Positions 1 to 8,442 are shown, counted from the stretch's first letter. The stretch: 64,000 bases of DNA from Marinicellulosiphila megalodicopiae (GCF_045862395.1 NZ_AP023087.1:2666001-2730000); one strand, 5' to 3'. Notes: a model not told the origin generated them from the sequence alone. Numbers and translations: made by a program.

Positions 1-94
1 AACACCCTCGGTTCTCTTCGGCTCAGGTATCCTAGCAATTTGTCGAACTTAAAGTGCTCATTTTACGTTTACGGCGCGTCATTTTCGACAGGCG

Positions 95-130
95 AAAAAA
101 AACCGCTCTTAAGCGGTTTTTTGTTTTTTT
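95..130. terminator. Bidirectional intrinsic terminator after tRNA-Ser
   Basis: A 7-bp stem (AACCGCT, loop CTTA, AGCGGTT) has an A-run on its left and a T-run on its right, so it can stop transcription from either side. On the minus strand it lies just beyond the tRNA-Ser gene; on the plus strand it would end whatever enters from before the window. Positions 1-94 show no gene that I can recognise. Confidence 0.85.
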
Positions 131-144
131 TGGCCTGTATAAAA

Positions 145-232
145 TGGCGGAGAGAAAGAGATTCGAACTCTTGAAACCTTGCGATTTACACGCTTTCCAG
201 GCGTGCTCCTTCGGCCACTCGGACACCTCTCC
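145..232 (-). tRNA. serX: tRNA-Ser(GGA)
   Basis: On the minus strand an 88-nt cloverleaf can be read, with a 5' acceptor GGAGAGG, D-arm, anticodon loop CTGGAAA (anticodon GGA, reading TCC/TCT serine codons), the long variable arm expected of tRNA-Ser, a TTCGAAT T-loop, and an encoded 3' CCA at 145-147. It is a single-gene unit with its own promoter (280-308) and terminator (95-130). The symbol is by analogy with the GGA isoacceptor of E. coli. Confidence 0.95.
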
Positions 233-279
233 AATCTTGATGTTTTCTGATATAAATCAATTGCTTACCAAGGCCGCGC

Positions 280-308
280 ATATTAAGTGAATTATCTTTG
301 GATGACAA
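280..308 (-). promoter_or_regulatory. Sigma-70 promoter of tRNA-Ser
   Basis: On the minus strand TTGTCA (303-308) and TAATAT (280-285) are separated by exactly 17 nt and followed by a GC-rich discriminator GCGCGGCC (272-279). Such a discriminator is typical of stringently controlled stable-RNA promoters. Its -35 box touches the -35 box of the divergent rph promoter. Confidence 0.7.
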
Positions 309-326
309 GCTTAATTAGGCTACAAT
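298..326 (+). promoter_or_regulatory. Probable sigma-70 promoter of rph
   Basis: TTGGAT (298-303) and TACAAT (321-326) are spaced by 17 nt, predicting a start near 333 and a leader of about 20 nt before the rph start codon. The -35 element overlaps that of the tRNA-Ser promoter by one base, so the two polymerases would compete. Confidence 0.5.
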
Positions 327-354
327 CTTGGTTTTTTGTGAAAGGTATTGTGTT

Positions 355-1080
355 ATGCGTCCAAGTGGTCGTGCTTTAAACCAACCTAGAGAGATTAAAA
401 TCACACGTGAGTTTACTAAGCATGCTGAAGGCTCTGTTTTGGTTGAGTTTGGTGATACGAAGGTGATCTGTACGGCAACTGTTGAAACTAAGGTTCCGCA
501 GTTTTTAAAAGGTCAGGGCAAAGGCTGGGTGAGCGCTGAATATGGTATGTTACCTCGCTCTACTGGCAAGCGTATGCAACGTGAAGCGGCTAAAGGTAAG
601 CAGTCGGGTCGAACCGTTGAAATTGGACGCTTAATTGGTCGAAGCTTGCGCGCGGCGATTGATTTGGAAAAATTAGGTGAAAACAGTATTCATATTGATT
701 GTGATGTGATTCAAGCCGATGGTGGCACGCGCACCGCTTCTATTTCTGGTGCGATGGTGGCACTTGTGGACGCTGTGCGTTATTTGCAGATTAATAAACG
801 CATCACTGATGATCCTGTTTTACATTATGTGGCGGCCATTTCGGTGGGCATGTTTAACAATGAAGCGATTGTGGATTTGGATTATATAGAAGACAGCCAA
901 GCACAAACGGATTTAAATATTGTTAAAACCTGTAAAGGTGGTTATGTTGAGATTCAAGGTACAGCAGAGTCTGAACCCTTTAGCTCAGATCAATTACAAG
1001 ACATGTTATCGGTTGCAGATCAATCCATTGCATATATTGTGAAATTGCAAAAACAAGCATTAGACGTCATTGTTGATTAA
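355..1080 (+). CDS. rph: Ribonuclease PH
   Basis: The 241-residue product is a 3'-to-5' phosphorolytic exoribonuclease that trims tRNA precursors as a hexamer in the cytoplasm. It begins MRPSGR and carries the family blocks GKGWVSAEYGMLPRST, the arginine-rich stretch around residue 80 and IDCDVIQADGGTRTAS, all full length. I chose the ATG at 355 rather than a TTG at 328 because MRPSGRA is the canonical N terminus and AAAGG lies upstream. The next gene is pyrE, the rph-pyrE order known from enterics; the 92-nt gap contains no clear attenuator hairpin. Confidence 0.96.
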   Translation: MRPSGRALNQPREIKITREFTKHAEGSVLVEFGDTKVICTATVETKVPQFLKGQGKGWVSAEYGMLPRSTGKRMQREAAKGKQSGRTVEIGRLIGRSLRAAIDLEKLGENSIHIDCDVIQADGGTRTASISGAMVALVDAVRYLQINKRITDDPVLHYVAAISVGMFNNEAIVDLDYIEDSQAQTDLNIVKTCKGGYVEIQGTAESEPFSSDQLQDMLSVADQSIAYIVKLQKQALDVIVD

Positions 1081-1172
1081 GTGGTCGTAGAATAATCGAA
1101 TTTATTGATTTAGAATGGCTCGTTTGTATATAAATGTTAATAAAAAATAGTTTAGGTGAAGTAGTAAATAAT

Positions 1173-1829
1173 ATGAGTGATAACCCTTTAAAACCGTTTC
1201 AAAAAGAATTTATTGAATTTGCATTAGCACAGGGTGTGCTTAAATTCGGTGAATTTAAATTAAAATCAGGTCGAACCAGTCCATATTTTTTCAATTCAGG
1301 TTTATTTGATTCAGGTTTAGCTTTAGCTAAATTAGGTCATTTTTATGCCTTAGCCATTGAAGAGGCAGCTCTAGATTACGATGTGATTTTAGGTCCAGCT
1401 TATAAAGGGATTCCGTTGGTTTGCGCTACGACTATTGCGTTGGCCAGTGAGTTTAATAAAGATGTGCCTTATGTATTTAATCGTAAAGAAAAGAAAGACC
1501 ATGGTGAAGGTGGGTTATGGGTTGGCGCACCATTAAAAGGTAAAGTACTGATTGTCGATGACGTGATTACCGCAGGCACTGCCATTGCCGAGGTAATGGA
1601 TTTATTAAGTTCACAGCCTGTTGAAGTCGCAGCAGTGGTGGTGGCTATGGATCGTCAAGAAAAAGCAACCGGTGAGTTATCTGCGATTCAAGAAGTGGCT
1701 AAAAAGTTTGGCATTCAAGTAATCAGTGTGATCGGTTTGGATCAATTACTTGGTTTTATTGAGCAAGATGATAATTTAAAAGAACATTTGGCTCAGGTTC
1801 AGGCTTATAGAGCAGAATATGGTGTTTAG
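1173..1829 (+). CDS. pyrE: Orotate phosphoribosyltransferase
   Basis: This enzyme converts orotate and PRPP to orotidine 5'-phosphate in pyrimidine synthesis. The 218-residue protein has the PRPP-binding signature VLIVDDVITAGTAI and the catalytic-loop motif NRKEKKDHGEGG. The ATG at 1173 (MSDNPLKPFQKEF) is preferred over the in-frame ATG at 1134 because it matches the family N terminus and has AGGTGAAG about 12 nt upstream. It lies downstream of rph, probably in the same transcript. Confidence 0.96.
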   Translation: MSDNPLKPFQKEFIEFALAQGVLKFGEFKLKSGRTSPYFFNSGLFDSGLALAKLGHFYALAIEEAALDYDVILGPAYKGIPLVCATTIALASEFNKDVPYVFNRKEKKDHGEGGLWVGAPLKGKVLIVDDVITAGTAIAEVMDLLSSQPVEVAAVVVAMDRQEKATGELSAIQEVAKKFGIQVISVIGLDQLLGFIEQDDNLKEHLAQVQAYRAEYGV

Positions 1830-1850
1830 AATTTAAAGGGTTTTTTTAGT

Positions 1851-2549
1851 ATGAAAGCGCAAATTGTTCGAATCACAATCGCCTGTATTTTATTAATGTC
1901 TCAAAGTGCCTTTGCCCTTGAGTATTATCGATATACTGATGAAAATGGCAATATCTCAGTGGATGCCAGCATTCCTGCTGAGTACGTTAAAAATGGCTAC
2001 GAAGTCCTTAATAGTATGGGTTTAGTGGTTCGACAAGTGGCACCTGAAAAAACCGAAGAAGAAAAAGCAATTGCCCTACAAAAACAAAAAGAAGAAATGG
2101 AATTTGAACAATTAAAAAATCGATTGAATCGTTTGTATCGTTCTCCTACAGATGTGGATCGAGCCATGATTGCCGCTGAAGAACGTATTCGAGTGAGTAT
2201 TTCTGCGCAAAAAAGAAGAATTTCTAGACACCAACAACTCTACGATGAAGCCCAGGCAAAAGCAGCCACTGCACAACGTAACAGTAAAGAAGTGCCTCAA
2301 GAATTATTAGATCAAATGGAAGAAGCCCTTGAATATATTCATAGCCTTGAGTTATCCATTGAAGAAAAAAAAGAAGACATTCTTGAAAAACGAATTGAAT
2401 TAAAAAGAGAGCGTGATGTGATGTTTGTTGTGTACCGCGAACGCTATTACGAAAAATTTGAAGACACCATAACCGGTGAAGAAATCGATCAGTTGTATTA
2501 TGTTCCGCCGGAATACGAACAGCGTCCAGAAAAAAAATCAGAACAATAA
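1851..2549 (+). CDS. Periplasmic DUF4124-containing coiled-coil protein
   Basis: The 232-residue protein has a cleavable signal peptide ending near FALEYY and then a short DUF4124-type segment (YYRYTDENGNISVDASIP). The rest is a highly charged helical region rich in Glu, Lys and Gln from about residue 60 to 190, which should form a coiled coil, and a C-terminal Tyr/Pro/Glu tail. DUF4124 proteins are common in gammaproteobacterial envelopes but have no established activity. It follows pyrE by 21 nt, and its stop codon overlaps the start of the lptM-like gene (TAATG), so it is likely cotranscribed with lysA. Confidence 0.75.
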   Translation: MKAQIVRITIACILLMSQSAFALEYYRYTDENGNISVDASIPAEYVKNGYEVLNSMGLVVRQVAPEKTEEEKAIALQKQKEEMEFEQLKNRLNRLYRSPTDVDRAMIAAEERIRVSISAQKRRISRHQQLYDEAQAKAATAQRNSKEVPQELLDQMEEALEYIHSLELSIEEKKEDILEKRIELKRERDVMFVVYRERYYEKFEDTITGEEIDQLYYVPPEYEQRPEKKSEQ

Positions 2550-2659
2550 TGCGTATTATTATTTCACTTATTATTGTTGTTTGTTTTTGTGCCTCGTGCG
2601 GGCATAAAAAACCATTAATCCTACCTGAGCCAGAAGCTCAAACATCTATCCAAGAGTAG
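2549..2659 (+). CDS. lptM: LptM-like small outer-membrane lipoprotein
   Basis: This 36-residue ORF starts inside the previous stop (TAATG) and ends 3 nt before lysA. It has a hydrophobic signal followed by a lipobox cysteine at residue 17 (FCASCGHKKPLILPEP). After the cysteine the pattern C-G-x-K-x-P-L-x-x-P matches LptM/YifL, the small lipoprotein that helps LptD oxidative assembly in E. coli, and yifL is also beside dapF there. The lipobox is slightly unusual because the -3 residue is Cys rather than Leu. It is much shorter than E. coli LptM (67 residues), so the C-terminal tail is minimal. Confidence 0.8.
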   Translation: MRIIISLIIVVCFCASCGHKKPLILPEPEAQTSIQE

Positions 2660-2662
2660 TAT

Positions 2663-3907
2663 ATGTCCTTTAATTTCCAACAAAACCGTTTGTTTGCTGA
2701 GTCAAAATCATTAAGTGAAATTGCCAATGAGTTTGGTACACCCTGTTATGTGTATTCCCGAGCGGCATTTGAATCTCAATTGGCACAATATCATCAAGGC
2801 CTTGAAGGGCATGATGGATTAATTTGTTATGCAGTAAAAGCCTGTTCAAATATTGCCATTTTAAATATTTTAGCTAAAAAAGGCGCTGGATTTGATATCG
2901 TCTCTATTGGCGAATTACAACGGGTTATTACAGCTGGTGGCGATCCTAAGAAAGTGGTTTTTTCTGGTGTGGCAAAAGAATATCATGAAATTCAATACGC
3001 ATTAGAAGTAGGGATTCATTGTTTTAATGTGGAATCCCCTGACGAAATTGATTTAATCAATCAAGTGGCCTCAGACTTAAATACAATTGCACCGATCTCT
3101 TTGCGAGTGAATCCTGATGTGGATGCAAAAACCCACCCGTATATTTCAACAGGCTTAAAAGACAATAAATTTGGTGTCGATATTAAATCGGCGGCCAGTG
3201 TGTATGAACGTGCAGCGACATTAAAAAATATTAAAATTAAAGGCGTTGATTGTCACATTGGTTCTCAATTAACCGATGTAACGCCGTTTATGGATGCGTT
3301 GGATCGTGTGCTAGCTTTGGTTGATGAATTATCAGCTAAAGGCATTGAGATTGAACATTTAGATTTAGGTGGTGGAATTGGGGTGGATTACCAAGGTGAA
3401 ACGCCGCCAAATATTCCTGCGTACATTCAGTCTGTGCGTAAGAAAATTGAAGGTCGTAACTTAAGTTTGATTTTTGAGCCAGGTCGTTCAATTTCTGCAA
3501 ACTCAGGTGTGTTATTAACCAAAGTGCAATTTTTAAAACCAAATGACCATAAAAACTTTGCAATTATTGATGCCGGCATGAACGATTTAATCCGCCCATC
3601 TTTATACAGTGCTTGGCAAAATATTCAATTGATTGAGCCGTCAAACGCGCCTGTTAAAACTTGGGACTTAGTGGGTCCTATTTGTGAAACCGGCGACTTT
3701 TTAGGCAAAGAGCGCAAGTTAGCGTTAGAGCAAAATTCAGTTGTGGCTGTCATGGGTTCTGGTGCTTATGGTTTTACCATGGCCTCTAACTACAATACAC
3801 GCAACAAACCCTGTGAAGTATTGGTAGATGGTGACACTGTGCATTTAATTGGCAAACGCCAAACCTTTGAGCAGCAAATTGAAAACGAACAATTAATTCA
3901 AGAATAA
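2663..3907 (+). CDS. lysA: Diaminopimelate decarboxylase
   Basis: LysA is a PLP enzyme that decarboxylates meso-diaminopimelate to lysine, the last step of the pathway. The 414-residue protein has the PLP lysine K59 in CYAVKA, the substrate-specificity motif HIGSQ, the phosphate-binding glycine loop DLGGGIG, EPGRS, and the CETGD active-site motif donated to the partner subunit. It sits between lptM and dapF with spacings of 3 and 10 nt, so the three genes form one transcription unit. Confidence 0.97.
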   Translation: MSFNFQQNRLFAESKSLSEIANEFGTPCYVYSRAAFESQLAQYHQGLEGHDGLICYAVKACSNIAILNILAKKGAGFDIVSIGELQRVITAGGDPKKVVFSGVAKEYHEIQYALEVGIHCFNVESPDEIDLINQVASDLNTIAPISLRVNPDVDAKTHPYISTGLKDNKFGVDIKSAASVYERAATLKNIKIKGVDCHIGSQLTDVTPFMDALDRVLALVDELSAKGIEIEHLDLGGGIGVDYQGETPPNIPAYIQSVRKKIEGRNLSLIFEPGRSISANSGVLLTKVQFLKPNDHKNFAIIDAGMNDLIRPSLYSAWQNIQLIEPSNAPVKTWDLVGPICETGDFLGKERKLALEQNSVVAVMGSGAYGFTMASNYNTRNKPCEVLVDGDTVHLIGKRQTFEQQIENEQLIQE

Positions 3908-3917
3908 CGAGACAGTC

Positions 3918-4763
3918 ATGGAATTACATTTTACAAAAATGCATGGTTTGGGGAACGATTTTGTTGTGATCGATGCCATTTCTCAAGATATTGATTTAAC
4001 AGAAGCGTTTGTGCAAGCTCTTGGTGATCGCCATTTTGGTGTGGGCTTTGATCAATTATTAATTGTGCAAGCACCCACACAAAAAAATATGGATTTTAAA
4101 TACCGTATTTTTAATGCATCAGGTGAAGAAGTTGAGCAATGCGGCAATGGCGCGCGTTGCTTTGCTCGTTTTGTGATTGAGCAAAAGTTAACGAATAAAA
4201 AAATCATTAATGTCGAAACCTGTAATGCCAATATTACTTTAGAATTAACACAAGACAACCTTGTTAAAGTCGATATGGGGCAACCTGTTTTTGAACCAAA
4301 AGATATTCCGTTTTTAGCGAATCAAAAACAATCCAGTTACCGCATCGATGCCGGTGAATTTGGTCAATTGGAAATCAATGCCATTTCAATGGGCAACCCT
4401 CATTGTGTGTTATTGGTGGATGACGTACAAACTGCTCCGGTTGCCACTTTAGGCGCATTATTGGAATCTCATCCTGATTTCCCTAAAAAGGTAAATGTTG
4501 GTTTTTTACAAATAATTGATTCAAAACACGCTAAATTAAGAGTATATGAGCGCGGTGTCGGTGAAACTCAAGCATGTGGAACAGGCGCTTGTGCTGCAAT
4601 GGTAGCAGGTGTAATGCGCGGAAAATTAGATAACGAAGCCACACTTACTTTACTAGGTGGGGATTTAACCATCCGTTGGCAGGCTGAACAATCAGTAATT
4701 ATGATTGGTGATGCCGTTAGGGTGTTTGAAGGGAAAATGAAATGGCCGATTACGACGCAGTAA
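3918..4763 (+). CDS. dapF: Diaminopimelate epimerase
   Basis: DapF interconverts LL- and meso-diaminopimelate without a cofactor, using two cysteines as acid and base. Both are present: C75 in CGNGARC and C220 in ACGTGACA. The 281-residue length is normal for the family. Its product feeds both LysA, encoded just upstream, and peptidoglycan precursor synthesis. The last 22 nt overlap the following DUF484 gene, suggesting translational coupling. Confidence 0.97.
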   Translation: MELHFTKMHGLGNDFVVIDAISQDIDLTEAFVQALGDRHFGVGFDQLLIVQAPTQKNMDFKYRIFNASGEEVEQCGNGARCFARFVIEQKLTNKKIINVETCNANITLELTQDNLVKVDMGQPVFEPKDIPFLANQKQSSYRIDAGEFGQLEINAISMGNPHCVLLVDDVQTAPVATLGALLESHPDFPKKVNVGFLQIIDSKHAKLRVYERGVGETQACGTGACAAMVAGVMRGKLDNEATLTLLGGDLTIRWQAEQSVIMIGDAVRVFEGKMKWPITTQ

Positions 4764-5443
4764 TACAAAAAATAAATAAGAGTAAAGTAAAAATGGATGA
4801 ACAGGCAGTGGCTGAATATCTAAAAACACATCCTAATTTTTTTGAAAGGCATTTGGATGTTTTAGCAGAAATGAAATTAAAGCATCCAAGTGGCAATGCC
4901 GTATCTTTACTTGAACGTCAAAATACAATGCTACGAAATGATGCTTTGGATTCAAAACATAAGTTAGCTCAACTAATTATTGTAGCAAAACGAAATGAGG
5001 CATTGTTTGAAAATATTAAATACACACTATTAGAATTGATTGAACAAAATGATTTGAATTCATTGTGTGGTGAATTAAACCACTGTTTAACCACACAATT
5101 TAAAACTGACTCAGTTCGTGTGTTTTTGTTCAATAAACAAGGCAATATGGAAGATAATTGGCTTTGGGTGGATCGAAATTTATTACAAGAATACATGCCA
5201 ACTTTATTGGTTACTGACTCTTGTCAGTGCGGTGAATTTGATGAAGATAAACGCATGTTTTTATTTGGTGATTCAAAAGTCAGTTCTGCAGCCATTGCTC
5301 CACTGATTAGTGAAGATGGTGAAGCATTAGGGTTAATCGCGTTAGGCAGCAATCAAAATGATTATTTTACGCAAAAAATGGATACTACATTTTTAAAATT
5401 TTTAGCCCAAAGTGTAGCGCGATTGATTTATAAATTTGTGTAA
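4742..5443 (+). CDS. DUF484 family protein (GAF-like)
   Basis: The 233-residue protein matches the DUF484 pattern: an N-terminal VAEYLKTHPNFFERH helix, the LKHPSGNAVSLLERQ motif, a coiled stretch, and a GAF-like C-terminal domain. The family often lies between dapF and xerC; its function is not established. The start at 4742 has AAGGG 8 nt upstream and overlaps dapF; an ATG at 4793 (MDEQAVAEYL) is a possible shorter start. xerC does not follow; instead a run of nine C residues (5449-5457) begins an eroded, accessory region. Confidence 0.85.
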   Translation: MADYDAVIQKINKSKVKMDEQAVAEYLKTHPNFFERHLDVLAEMKLKHPSGNAVSLLERQNTMLRNDALDSKHKLAQLIIVAKRNEALFENIKYTLLELIEQNDLNSLCGELNHCLTTQFKTDSVRVFLFNKQGNMEDNWLWVDRNLLQEYMPTLLVTDSCQCGEFDEDKRMFLFGDSKVSSAAIAPLISEDGEALGLIALGSNQNDYFTQKMDTTFLKFLAQSVARLIYKFV

Positions 5444-5619
5444 CTTATCCCCCCCCCATTTTTGACAAACAAAAAGCACTTTATTAAAACAAACTAATGT
5501 ACGAGTGCTTTATGAACATCAAACACTGAATCAGTGTTATCTTCGTGAGCGTATTTTCAAATCTAATCAACGAGCTTAAAGCTCTAAGTTATTAACTAAA
5601 TAAATACGCTAATTGTTAA
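5444..5619. other. Eroded intergenic sequence with C9 tract
   Basis: This stretch starts with a homopolymer of nine C (5449-5457), striking in such AT-rich DNA, and then carries short frames interrupted by stops on both strands. No intact gene or clear RNA structure was found. It occupies the place where xerC might be expected, but I could read no xerC-like motif. Confidence 0.4.
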
Positions 5620-5847
5620 CTTTTTTTCGCATTTCTTGATAACCCCTTTCAAACAGAATGTCATCTGCCCTGTATTGAATACCACATTAATGATGCTGTT
5701 CTAACGGATTTATGAACAAATGCTATTGCGGCACATTTTCAACCTTTTCTTTTAAACAATTTGCATCCACACTGGATAGAAAATATTAAAATAAGTGAAC
5801 CAACTGCATCATATAAGAACAAATTGGAAAATTTAGTTGACCCAGAA

Positions 5848-5861
5848 TTGTTTGGAACAAC
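5848..5861 (+). repeat. 14-bp direct repeat, left copy
   Basis: TTGTTTGGAACAAC occurs here and again at 6857-6870, 1,009 bp apart, exactly bracketing the terminator, putative immunity gene and toxin fragment. It could be a target-site duplication or a recombination site. Confidence 0.65.
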
Positions 5862-5863
5862 AA

Positions 5864-5895
5864 AAAAAGGTAGAAATATTAATTTCTACCTTTTT
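5864..5895. terminator. Terminator of the immunity/toxin unit
   Basis: A 14-bp perfect stem (AAAAAGGTAGAAAT with ATTTCTACCTTTTT) around a 4-nt loop. It lies 41 bp beyond the stop of the minus-strand gene 5936-6355, with T-tracts on both strands, so it can act bidirectionally. It lies just inside the left direct repeat. Confidence 0.75.
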
Positions 5896-5935
5896 AATTC
5901 ACTTTGATGTTCCAAGTCACTCAAGAAAATCTAAC

Positions 5936-6355
5936 TCATTCATTTTCTGGATAAGAATCTTTAATTCCTATTTTTAATAAGCAATCTTCTTCTTCATCAA
6001 AAACACTCAATTCTACAGATGGAAAAAATCCTGAATCAGCTAGAATTGCTTTAAATTTTAACTTATCTCCAACATTATACTTTTCCCATTTTGACTTATT
6101 TTCTTCTGATACTTTTAAAAATAAATAATCTGTACTTAACCTTTTACTCCCAAAAACACATTTATTTATTGATGGCATTTTCATTTGTATTCCTGGAGTA
6201 TAAGCTGAATCTAATTCTAACTTTTTTATTACTCCAGTCCATTGTGCAATTCTACCATCGTATAATTTAGATAAATTTTTATGTTTTAAACCAGAATTAT
6301 AATTTTTAATTACATCATCTACAAAATTAACCCAATTTTTTTCTAGCTCTTTCAT
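5936..6355 (-). CDS. Putative immunity protein
   Basis: The 139-residue protein has no signal peptide or membrane segment. Its alternating hydrophobic/charged strands (LYDGRIAQWTGVIKKLEL; VGDKLKFKAIL; PSVELSVF) suggest a small all-beta, possibly OB-like fold, and it is acidic at the C terminus. I do not recognise a named family. The inference that it is an immunity protein rests on its position immediately 3' of an AHH-type nuclease toxin fragment (5-nt gap) in the order toxin-immunity that polymorphic toxin loci show. AGAGGAT lies upstream of the ATG. It has a terminator of its own. Confidence 0.5.
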   Translation of the reverse strand: MKELEKNWVNFVDDVIKNYNSGLKHKNLSKLYDGRIAQWTGVIKKLELDSAYTPGIQMKMPSINKCVFGSKRLSTDYLFLKVSEENKSKWEKYNVGDKLKFKAILADSGFFPSVELSVFDEEEDCLLKIGIKDSYPENE

Positions 6356-6360
6356 AATAT

Positions 6361-6888
6361 TTATCCTCTTGGTAAAAATGAACCATTTCTCATAGCGTCA
6401 TTAAGTGCATCTGAGATCTTCTGCATCTCTAATGCAATCAAACTAGGTTTAGCATTTACATCAATAGTTCTTAATTGCTCTAAAACTGTCTGATTATATA
6501 CTGGATGATTTGATATATTAGATCCATGCACTTCATTTGAAAGCGAGAACCCATTATTTTTACCATTTATATCAAAACCACCTTTAGCTGCCTTAGACAT
6601 AAGTTCAGGCATTTCTTTAATCGACTCTAGGGGGATTGAATGATGAGCAACATTTCCTAGCGGTAAATTATCGATCCCAATATTTTCACGTAATAACCAT
6701 CTTTGCGCATTTCCACTTAACTTTAATTGATGCTCCAATGTTGGAGCCACACTTTTAATTTGAGCTGTAATATCAGTTCTTTGATCTGGAGTTAACGTTC
6801 TCCATTGATGTAATTTTGAATTAATTTCTTTAGGTAATGCAATATTTTCAGGGATTTTGTTTGGAACAACATCGAAACTATGATGTTT
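6361..6888 (-). pseudogene. 5'-truncated polymorphic toxin, AHH nuclease domain
   Basis: The minus-strand frame is open from 6888 (just after a TAA) to 6361. No ATG or secretion domain is present; a GTG at 6750 without a good ribosome site could start a 129-residue product. The C-terminal ~110 residues show NAQRWLLRENIG, then LGNVAHHSIPLE with the His-His pair, GFDINGKNNGFSL, HGSNISNHPVYN and a helical end. This is the layout of AHH-type HNH/endonuclease-VII toxin domains, which are C-terminal tips of Rhs, CdiA or similar effectors. Only the tip survives, followed by the putative immunity gene, so I read it as an orphan toxin module. Confidence 0.6.
6857..6870 (+). repeat. 14-bp direct repeat, right copy
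   Basis: Identical to 5848-5861. The toxin frame runs through it on the minus strand; on the plus strand it encodes LFGTT as the left copy does. Confidence 0.65.
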
Positions 6889-7011
6889 TTATCAAAAAAA
6901 GATATTTTTTAAACAAATTAACCAAGCATCATATGCAACAACATCAATCGTATTTCAAACCTTTTATGTGATTTTAGTTAATCGACCTGTCTAATGCGTG
7001 TTTTAAATTTA

Positions 7012-8016
7012 TTAAAAATCTATCCTACAATGACATATATAATAAACCGTATCGCCTGTATTAATAATTTTTTCAAACTTTGGATTAAGTAGCACTTCTG
7101 CCTTTCCTTTGACCTTTAAACCAATTAACGTTGCATTATGTTTTTCTTTAATACGTACAAATAACTCTTTGACACTGACATTTATTCCATCATACACATC
7201 ACTGAATTGAGTCATGCCAATTGTATTGTCTAATAATTGCTGGTGCAGCTGACTTGACCCTGGGTCAACAGATGCTTTAGCTAACATTTCTATGGACACT
7301 GAAGGAACAATTTCGATACTCGGGTGCAAGTCTTTTAATAATTTGGCGACACTTTCATCTTGAAAATACGCCGTGGTATGACACAAAGGGTTAATAGATT
7401 TGCAATATAACGCAGCACGTAATGTTTCATCATCTTGTTCGGTATCAATAATAATACTTTTCGCATTAGCGATATTTGTGCGTTTCATGGACTCATTATC
7501 GGAAAATGATTTCACTTGAATCATTTCTACTAAATGTGTAAACGGATTAGTCATTGGCTGAGCAACACATAACACTATTTTCTTATCGTATTTATCACTG
7601 TGTAGTAATTCAATTAATTTAGGTGTACGTTGGGGATGAAAACCAATGATTAAAAAATGATTATTTGCCTGACTCATGTGTAACCCTTTTAATTTACGTT
7701 GAACGATGGAATTGATATAAATACTGGCGTGAGTAATGATTAAGGCAAATAAGCTTAAACCAAATGGAATCACAACTAACGAAGTTACCCACTTACCACT
7801 TTCAGTAGCTGGACTAAAATCACCATATCCTACTGTTGAAGACGTCACCACAATCCAATAAAAGAATTGATCTAGATCTACAAGTTCGGTTTCTCCTGCC
7901 AATTTTAATAGCGTGTAACTTATGCCAAAATAACAAAAACAATAAATCATTATAGTTTTTAATGACATGTTAATAATCAAAGCAGTAAATAATCTACGTA
8001 ATTGTTGAATTAACAC
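7012..8016 (-). CDS. Two-TM potassium channel with RCK domain
   Basis: The 334-residue protein is an inner-membrane K+ channel of the Ion_trans_2/RCK type. It has two membrane segments (about 13-38 and 75-98) flanking a pore loop with the selectivity filter TVGYGD at residues 61-66. A cytoplasmic TrkA-N-like Rossmann domain follows (HFLIIGFHPQRTPKLIELL), with a TrkA-C-like C terminus. The expected GxGxxG of the Rossmann fold is degenerate (GFHPQR), so nucleotide binding is uncertain. The start is a GTG with GAGGT 6 nt upstream. It follows an 83-residue gene by 38 nt, likely in one transcript. Confidence 0.88.
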   Translation of the reverse strand: MLIQQLRRLFTALIINMSLKTIMIYCFCYFGISYTLLKLAGETELVDLDQFFYWIVVTSSTVGYGDFSPATESGKWVTSLVVIPFGLSLFALIITHASIYINSIVQRKLKGLHMSQANNHFLIIGFHPQRTPKLIELLHSDKYDKKIVLCVAQPMTNPFTHLVEMIQVKSFSDNESMKRTNIANAKSIIIDTEQDDETLRAALYCKSINPLCHTTAYFQDESVAKLLKDLHPSIEIVPSVSIEMLAKASVDPGSSQLHQQLLDNTIGMTQFSDVYDGINVSVKELFVRIKEKHNATLIGLKVKGKAEVLLNPKFEKIINTGDTVYYICHCRIDF

Positions 8017-8054
8017 ATTTACCTCATTTGAAAAATAATATAAATAATTTGGGG

Positions 8055-8306
8055 TTATTTAATGCCATTTTTATAAAAGTACAAATCTGAAAAACCCATT
8101 TTTAAAAATTCACTGTCTCGATAATTTCTCACCGCGGAAGACTTACCATTAGAAATGGCTTCAATTTGCTGTTCCATTTTCAAATATTGCTTAATATCCA
8201 CCCCCTCCTCTGCTGCAACAGCTTCATGCATATTGCGATATTGACTATAGGTAAACTGAATTTCTTTTTCGACATCTTTGTATTTGTACGTAACGATATG
8301 AGCCAT
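8055..8306 (-). CDS. Small conserved-looking protein of unknown function
   Basis: This 83-residue, soluble, charged protein (MAHIVTYKYKDVEKEIQFTY...) has no signal peptide or membrane helix and no motif I recognise. It has a clear ATG, good codon use, and lies just upstream of the K+ channel gene on the same strand, so it may be cotranscribed with it; a role in channel control cannot be claimed. Confidence 0.6.
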   Translation of the reverse strand: MAHIVTYKYKDVEKEIQFTYSQYRNMHEAVAAEEGVDIKQYLKMEQQIEAISNGKSSAVRNYRDSEFLKMGFSDLYFYKNGIK

Positions 8307-8442
8307 AGTTCATAATTCTCTGATTTTTGCAGCTTTATATCATATTTTGACTTTTCTTTGAATGAATTAGTAAATATCCATAAATGAAACCTAAATATTC
8401 ACTGCTTTAAATTATTCGACTTGAATTTAACATTCGAGCATT

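Larger units (their letters stand above)
5620..5907 (+). pseudogene. Decayed gene fragment, family not recognised
   Basis: One plus-strand frame reads nearly continuously from 5620 to 5907 with a single internal TGA at 5713. It gives protein-like composition such as NNLHPHWIENIKISEPTASY and LENLVDPELFGTT. I do not recognise the family. The frame enters the left copy of a 14-bp repeat (5848-5861) encoding LFGTT. The right copy (6857-6870) in the same reading sense gives LFGTTSKL followed by a stop, so the original gene end may lie at about 6883 and have been split by insertion of the 5862-6856 cassette. Confidence 0.4.

Noticed and set aside
5444..5907. Possible xerC remnant
   Set aside because: No XerC catalytic motif (such as R...HxLRH...Y) could be read in any frame; the protein-like stretch does not resemble a tyrosine recombinase.
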